Below, piece by piece: positions 31,632-36,620 of a stretch of 36,620 nt of DNA (its first letter is position 1; each line of letters opens with the position of its first letter). The DNA lies in NCBI GenBank assembly GCA_947381435.1, contig CANCVE010000036.1, positions 1-36,620 of the forward strand, written 5' to 3'. The position numbers and the translations under genes were made by a program. Source of the DNA: Chitinophagaceae bacterium. GTDB taxonomy: Bacteria; Bacteroidota; Bacteroidia; Chitinophagales; Chitinophagaceae. The notes under the pieces were generated by a model that did no database searches, was not told where the DNA came from, and saw nothing but the letters and a program-made list of their open reading frames with translations.

Positions 31632-32543
31632 ATGGCTATATTCAATTTTCCACAACAAACAGCTTTCTATAGCGGTAAAGTGAGGGATGTTTACACCATT
31701 GGTGAAGATGTACTTGTGATGATAGCGAGTGATAGGATTTCTGCTTTTGATGTCATCTTGCCAAGAGAGATTCCTTACAAGGGACAAGTCCTTAATCAAA
31801 TTGCTGCTTATATGTTGGAAGCCACTGCCGACATTTGTCCTAATTGGCTTGAATCTGTTCCTGCACCAAACGCTGCCATTGGCAAACGTTGCAACCCATT
31901 CAAAATAGAAATGGTGGTTCGTGGCAACCTCACAGGGCATTCATGGCGTATTTATTCTGCTGGCAACCGAACTATTTGTGGCGTTACAATGCCTGAGGGT
32001 ATGAAGGAGAACGACTTTTTTCCAACACCATTAATTACCCCAACAACTAAAGCTTCTAAAGGACATGACGAGGACATAAGCAAGGAAGAGATAATTTCGC
32101 AAGGATTAGTTTCGGCAGCTGAGTGGGATGTATTGGAAAAATATACCTTGGCACTATTTGCCAGAGGAAAAGAAATAGCCTCGAAAAGAGGATTGATTTT
32201 GGCAGATACCAAATATGAGTTTGGAAAGACAGGAGATACCATCGTTTTGATGGACGAAATACATACACCTGATAGCTCACGTTACTTCTATGCGGAAGGT
32301 TTTGAAGAAAGGCAAAGGGTAGGAGAGCGTCAGAAACAATTGAGTAAAGAGTTTGTAAGGGAGTGGTTAATAGCAAATGATTTTATGGGCAAAGAAGGAC
32401 AAGTAGTTCCAGAAATGACCGATGAATGGCTAAACACCATAAGCAAAAGATACATTGAACTATATGAAAAGGTAATTGGTGAAGCATTTAAACCAGTAGA
32501 TTTAAAAGATGAAGAAGTATTTGAGTTGATTGTAAAAAAATAA
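31632..32543 (+). CDS. purC: Phosphoribosylaminoimidazole-succinocarboxamide synthase (SAICAR synthase)
   Basis: PurC joins aspartate to CAIR with ATP in purine biosynthesis. The 303-aa protein is the longer type, as in yeast and many Bacteroidota. Motifs: [27 protein letters not shown] (ATP-binding), [23 protein letters not shown](S)[20 protein letters not shown] and [14 protein letters not shown]. Length is complete. It is likely monocistronic. Confidence 0.97.
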   Translation: MAIFNFPQQTAFYSGKVRDVYTIGEDVLVMIASDRISAFDVILPREIPYKGQVLNQIAAYMLEATADICPNWLESVPAPNAAIGKRCNPFKIEMVVRGNLTGHSWRIYSAGNRTICGVTMPEGMKENDFFPTPLITPTTKASKGHDEDISKEEIISQGLVSAAEWDVLEKYTLALFARGKEIASKRGLILADTKYEFGKTGDTIVLMDEIHTPDSSRYFYAEGFEERQRVGERQKQLSKEFVREWLIANDFMGKEGQVVPEMTDEWLNTISKRYIELYEKVIGEAFKPVDLKDEEVFELIVKK

Positions 32544-32942
32544 TTTAATCACATTACAAATATTACTTACTTTGCATTAGGCTGTTGAAGAATTCCTTAC
32601 AAGAAAATTTCAAATTGAGGCAGCGGTAATGAAAAGATGTTAATCTTGGCATCAAGGATTTAATAAACTGTTTCAAATCAAGATTGGATGATTAACAATT
32701 GTATTTTGAATATTACATCAATAAAACAAATTAGCGTATAAGGATAATTTTACTTTTTTATTTTGAAGCTGCTTGTGTTAATACATGGGCTATTATTTAA
32801 AGATTAAAAATTATCAGTTCTGGAAACGCTAAAGAAGACGAATAATAACCTCAGCAATCTTCGTACAATTATATACGAAGGGAGTTGGTATGGAAGAAAG
32901 AAAAGGCTGAAAAAAGACGTTAGAAAGAAGACGTGCCTAATA
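32544..32942 (+). other. Long upstream region of the sugar transferase gene
   Basis: The final part (32808-32942) is an open frame continuous with the sugar transferase and reads like protein (KKTNNNLSNLRTIIYEGSW...RKKTCLIV), but has no ATG, GTG or TTG. An out-of-frame ATG at 32785 gives MGYYLKIKNYQFWKR and stops at 32830. A TATTTTG box lies near 32759-32765. The earlier 200 bases show nothing I can name. Confidence 0.5.
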
Positions 32943-33842
32943 GTGAACCCAGATACTTTAGCGAAACAATTAATTAGAAAACCACTATTCAACAAAAACT
33001 TCTCTTACAACTTCTGGAGTGGTCCTGTAGATATCCGATTAATAAAATACCTAAAACAGAATTTTTATGACTTTGTTGTAATAGATAAATGGACAGGTGA
33101 AAAGATATTGAACCAGTTTCTGAGCTTAGCTCAGTTTTACGATATTCCGGCTAAGAAAATAATAAACATAGTAGAGTTCTACGAAAAAACCACCTTCTGT
33201 TGCCCAATGATTCATGCAGAAGTAACAGAAGAGAAAGTATTTTCGATGGTAGAAATGCCTTCAAAGAAGTTCCTTGCTGTAAAACGATTTATGGATTGGG
33301 CAATAGCTGTTATTTTTTTACCCTTATCGTTACCTGTAATTTTTATAGCAGCAATGCTTACCAGACTAACTTCACGAGGACCATCCATCTTTAAACAAGA
33401 ACGAGTAGGAATTAATGGTAAAATATTTACCTTGTATAAGATAAGGACGATGATTTATAATCCGAACGAGTATCAAGAGCATACCGTTCCTGGAGACAAG
33501 CGAATCACTAAATTGGGGAAGTTTTTTAGAAAGACCAAAATAGATGAATTACCTCAACTTTGGAATGTACTAAAAGGCGAGATGAGTATTATTGGTCCTC
33601 GTCCAGAAAGATCTGATATTGTAGAGCAATATGCTTTAAAAAACAATTTTTATAGAATAAGACATATCATTAAACCCGGCATTACAGGTTGGGCACAGGT
33701 AAATAACCCGACAGCAACACCAGAAGAAACCATTGAAAAACTAGAATACGACATGTTTTACATCAATAACCTTTCATTGAGACTGGAACTTCAGATTCTG
33801 CTCAGAACTATTGGTGTAGTATCTTCTTTAGAAAGCTTATAA
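32943..33842 (+). CDS. Bacterial sugar transferase (polyprenyl-phosphate glycosyl-1-phosphate type)
   Basis: The protein starts surface-polysaccharide units by moving a sugar-1-phosphate to a lipid carrier. From the GTG at 32943 it has 299 aa: an unassigned N-terminal part (about 1-110); a membrane helix (KRFMDWAIAVIFLPLSLPVIFIAAML); then the catalytic domain with SRGPSIFKQERVGINGKIFTLYKIRTM, KIDELPQLWNVLKGEMSIIGPRPE and IKPGITGWAQV, the hallmark motifs of the family. The GTG may not be the true start: coding-like sequence continues 45 codons upstream in frame. That extension is rich in Lys/Arg and could use a rare start codon. Confidence 0.88.
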   Translation: MNPDTLAKQLIRKPLFNKNFSYNFWSGPVDIRLIKYLKQNFYDFVVIDKWTGEKILNQFLSLAQFYDIPAKKIINIVEFYEKTTFCCPMIHAEVTEEKVFSMVEMPSKKFLAVKRFMDWAIAVIFLPLSLPVIFIAAMLTRLTSRGPSIFKQERVGINGKIFTLYKIRTMIYNPNEYQEHTVPGDKRITKLGKFFRKTKIDELPQLWNVLKGEMSIIGPRPERSDIVEQYALKNNFYRIRHIIKPGITGWAQVNNPTATPEETIEKLEYDMFYINNLSLRLELQILLRTIGVVSSLESL

Positions 33843-34148
33843 AGCAGGCATTTATACATATCATTTCCTAAACTCTTTTTTAAAATATTCAGGTCTATTT
33901 TCTTTAAAATCAAACATTTATCTAATAATATTTAATTAATTTTAAGTGTAATGTGAACCTCCTGTTCTACAAACCCACAACTGTGGATAAAACAAAGCCA
34001 TTAAGACTTCAATTTATTATTGTTTACACTATTAAAAAACTATCTTCGCTTGCTCACTAAAATGGGTTTTAGATGATTGGGGTAGCATAATGATACTATT
34101 TATTCGCGCCAATTAACCTAAACAAATTAAAAAATTGAAGTAAAAGAA
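33843..34148. other. Intergenic region upstream of gyrA
   Basis: No gene is seen. It contains a DnaA-box-like TGTGGATAA (33982-33990) and an AT-rich stretch with TACTATTTATTCG near 34093-34105 that may be the gyrA promoter. Confidence 0.5.
33982..33990 (-). promoter_or_regulatory. Single DnaA-box-like site (TTATCCACA)
   Basis: The minus strand reads TTATCCACA, the exact E. coli-type DnaA consensus, 159 bases before gyrA. Only one copy is seen, so it is not an origin. It could be chance or a regulatory DnaA site. Confidence 0.3.
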
Positions 34149-36620
34149 ATGGAAGAAACACCGCAACAATTGCCTGAACAGACTTCAGATAACGATCGCA
34201 TAATACTGGTGAACATCGAAGAGCAGATGAAGACTGCCTATATTGACTACTCAATGTCTGTTATTGTGGGACGTGCATTACCTGATGCAAGAGATGGATT
34301 TAAGCCAGTACACCGCCGCGTTCTTTTTGGCATGTACGAATTAGGTAACAACAGTAATAAACCTTACAAGAAATCTGCCCGTATAGTTGGTGAAGTAATG
34401 GGAAAATATCACCCACATGGAGATGCTTCAATTTATGATACATTGGTTCGTATGGCTCAGCCCTGGACGATGCGCTATAAAATGGTAGACAGTCAGGGAA
34501 ACTTTGGTAACCAAGATGGAGATCCACCGGCAGCAATGCGTTATACAGAAGTAAGGCTAGAGCGTTTTGCCGAAGCAATGCTTGAAGATTTGGAGAAAGA
34601 TACTGTGGATCATCAATTAAACTTTGATGATAGCTTACAGGAACCAACAGTTTTGCCAACTCGTATTCCTCAGTTATTAGTAAATGGTTCCTCAGGTATC
34701 GCTGTGGGTATGGCGACCAACATGATGCCCCACAACTTAAGTGAGGTTGTAGATGGTTGTATAGCCTATATAGATAATACAGAAATTACTTGCGAAGAAC
34801 TTATCGAATATGTAAAGGCACCAGACTTTCCTACAGGTGGAGTTATTTACGGAATGGAGGATGTAAAAAACGCATTCCTTACTGGACGTGGTAGGGTAGT
34901 GGTACGTGGTAAATGCCATGTGGATACCAAGCCAAGCGGTAGAGAACAGATTGTAATTACGGAGGTACCTTATCAAGTAGGTTTAGATGCGTTGACAAAC
35001 AAGATTGGTCAATTGGTAAATGATAAAACCATTGACGGTATTGCGCATGTAAACAATGAAAGTAACCAACGTGAAGGAAATAGGATTGTAATTGATTTAA
35101 AGAGAGATGCTGTAGCACAAGTCATAATCAATCAGTTATACAAATTTACTGAACTACAGTCTAGCTATGGCATCAACAATGTAGCTATTAGTAAAGGACG
35201 TCCAAAAACAATGAACTTAAGAGACTTGATTGTTGAGTTTATTGAGTTTAGAATGGACGTGATTATTCGTAGGGCTAAGTTTGAGCTTAGAAAAGCGGAG
35301 GAAAGAGCACACATATTAGAAGGATATCTAAAAGCATTGGATCATCTTGATGAAGTAATTAAATTGATTCGTGGCAGTAGAACACCGGATGATGCAAAAG
35401 CTTTGTTGATTGAAAAAAGTAAAGAAGAGAACTGGTATATCAATCAGTCTGTTTTTGAAGAACTTACTGATGAATTATACAGGCAAGAACAAGGTTTATC
35501 TGATATACAAGCGAAAGCTATCCTTGAATTACGTTTGCAACGTTTGACTGGAATGGAAAGGGATAAAATTGTTGATGAGTTCAATGTTTTATTACAAACC
35601 ATTAAAGGTTTAAAAGCACTGTTGGCAAGCGAGCATTTACGTTATGAATTGATCAAGACTGAATTATTAGAGATTAAAGCGAAGTTTGGTGATGTAAGAA
35701 AGAGCGAAATTCAATTCTTATCTAGCGAAATGAGGATGGAAGACTTTATCAAAGAAGAAGATGTTGTTATTACGATTTCTCATTTGGGTTATATTAAGAG
35801 AACAACTGCTGCTGATTATAGACAACAAAAAAGAGGTGGGAGAGGAGCCATTGGTACTAAAACGCGCAATGAGGATTATGTAGAGCATTTGTTTGTGGCG
35901 TCTACCCATCATACAATGTGTTTCTTTACTGAAAAAGGACGTTGTTTCTGGTTGAAAGTATATGAAATACCAGAAGGTGAAAAGAATACAATGGGGCGTG
36001 CATTGCAAAACTTAATGCAAATTCCACAAGACGATAAAGTTAAAGCAATCATTGATGTAAGAAAACTTGATGATAAAGAATTTGTAGATAGCCACTATAT
36101 CATTCTTTGTACTAAACAAGGAATTATCAAGAAAACACACCTAGCAGACTTTAGCCGACCTCGTGCGAATGGCGTAAATGCAATTACAATTAATGAGGGA
36201 GATGAATTGCTTGAGGCCAAACTTACTGATGGTGAAAATGAGATTATGATGGCCATTAAAAGCGGAAGGGCAATTAGATTCCCAGAAGCTAAGGTTAGAC
36301 CAACAGGACGCGGTGCGATTGGTGTGAAAGGAATTGAAGTTGATGATACTAAAGATGAAGTGGTAGGTATGATTTGTGTTCATGCTGAAGATAAATCTAG
36401 AAACGTCTTAGTAGTAAGTGAAAACGGTTATGGCAAAAGAACCGCTGTTGATGCTTATCGTATCACTAATAGAGGAGGAAAGGGGGTTAAAACAATCAGT
36501 ATTACTGAAAAAACAGGTAGTTTGGTTGGAATTATGGATGTAAATGAAACAGAGGATTTAATTATTACATGTAAATCTGGGGTTACACTTAGAACATCTT
36601 TGGCAACAATTAAAGAATCT
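34149..36620 (+). CDS. gyrA: DNA gyrase subunit A, 3' end outside window
   Basis: The ATG at 34149 opens a frame of 824 codons to the window edge. The winged-helix and tower part contains the quinolone region KYHPHGDASIYDTLVRMAQ, the catalytic Tyr132 in AAMRYTEVRL, and DGDPPAAMRY. The C-terminal beta-pinwheel carries RQQKRGGRGAIGT, a version of the GyrA box that lets gyrase wrap DNA and add negative supercoils, so it is GyrA rather than ParC. At the position of E. coli Ser83 there is Ala93, with Ser94 next. The sequence is otherwise typical of Bacteroidota. Confidence 0.97.
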   Translation, partial: MEETPQQLPEQTSDNDRIILVNIEEQMKTAYIDYSMSVIVGRALPDARDGFKPVHRRVLFGMYELGNNSNKPYKKSARIVGEVMGKYHPHGDASIYDTLVRMAQPWTMRYKMVDSQGNFGNQDGDPPAAMRYTEVRLERFAEAMLEDLEKDTVDHQLNFDDSLQEPTVLPTRIPQLLVNGSSGIAVGMATNMMPHNLSEVVDGCIAYIDNTEITCEELIEYVKAPDFPTGGVIYGMEDVKNAFLTGRGRVVVRGKCHVDTKPSGREQIVITEVPYQVGLDALTNKIGQLVNDKTIDGIAHVNNESNQREGNRIVIDLKRDAVAQVIINQLYKFTELQSSYGINNVAISKGRPKTMNLRDLIVEFIEFRMDVIIRRAKFELRKAEERAHILEGYLKALDHLDEVIKLIRGSRTPDDAKALLIEKSKEENWYINQSVFEELTDELYRQEQGLSDIQAKAILELRLQRLTGMERDKIVDEFNVLLQTIKGLKALLASEHLRYELIKTELLEIKAKFGDVRKSEIQFLSSEMRMEDFIKEEDVVITISHLGYIKRTTAADYRQQKRGGRGAIGTKTRNEDYVEHLFVASTHHTMCFFTEKGRCFWLKVYEIPEGEKNTMGRALQNLMQIPQDDKVKAIIDVRKLDDKEFVDSHYIILCTKQGIIKKTHLADFSRPRANGVNAITINEGDELLEAKLTDGENEIMMAIKSGRAIRFPEAKVRPTGRGAIGVKGIEVDDTKDEVVGMICVHAEDKSRNVLVVSENGYGKRTAVDAYRITNRGGKGVKTISITEKTGSLVGIMDVNETEDLIITCKSGVTLRTSLATIKES

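Noticed and set aside
33982-33990. Replication origin near gyrA
   Set aside because: Only one DnaA-type box, no cluster, no AT-rich unwinding region with repeated boxes, and no dnaA gene in view.

Overview
The window comes from a low-GC member of the Bacteroidota, most likely Chitinophagaceae or a near relative. This rests on protein families (MetZ, OmpA with thrombospondin-3 repeats, GH3-like adenylate enzyme, a pectin-type CAZyme cluster, GyrA with a QKRGGRG-type box), on poor Shine-Dalgarno sites, and on promoters resembling the Bacteroidota -7 box TAnnTTTG. The placement is from pattern recognition only; no database was searched.

Layout. (1) 1-1777: 5' part of a membrane O-acyltransferase gene, then a complete IS5-family insertion sequence with 16-18 bp terminal repeats and a classic A_AAA_AAC -1 frameshift signal. 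(2) 1865-9662, minus strand: metZ, an OsmC protein, an OmpA/TSP3 protein, and an apparent operon GH3-like - dxr - rseP. Three hairpin terminators punctuate the block. (3) 9663-10321: a gene-poor 660 bp stretch holding two perfect 20-bp palindromes and a half copy, in front of a multi-PAS protein that keeps the histidine-kinase phospho-acceptor helix but has no ATPase domain. (4) 12743-25030, plus strand: a pectin-type degradation cluster encoding secreted SASA esterase, GH28, GH78, GH2, GH39, a metzincin-like HEXXH protein of unknown role, and a GH43-like beta-propeller. No SusC/SusD pair is seen. A 21-bp tandem repeat array sits directly before the GH78 start. (5) 25039-30324, minus strand: a compact accessory operon with a 37-codon ORF, BCS1-like AAA+ ATPase, an unrecognised 226-aa protein, a PD-(D/E)XK nuclease, an unrecognised 212-aa protein, a beta-flower-like repeat protein, an antitoxin/PIN toxin pair, and a WYL regulator. 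A perfect 9-bp inverted repeat lies in the putative promoter. This is the best candidate for an undescribed (defence or conflict type) system. (6) 30325-31631: gene-poor and mobile or repetitive, with a 176-bp MITE with 24-bp perfect terminal repeats and a 10-bp target duplication, and a decayed heptad-repeat reading frame. (7) 31632-36620, plus strand: housekeeping again, with purC, an exopolysaccharide-type sugar transferase, and gyrA running off the end.

The CAZyme genes plausibly act together: the esterase removes acetyl groups, GH28 cuts galacturonic acid links, GH78 removes rhamnose, and GH2, GH39 and the GH43-like enzyme remove side-chain sugars. The accessory operon joins ATPase, nuclease and toxin parts, as seen in many bacterial immunity loci, but a defence role is inference only.
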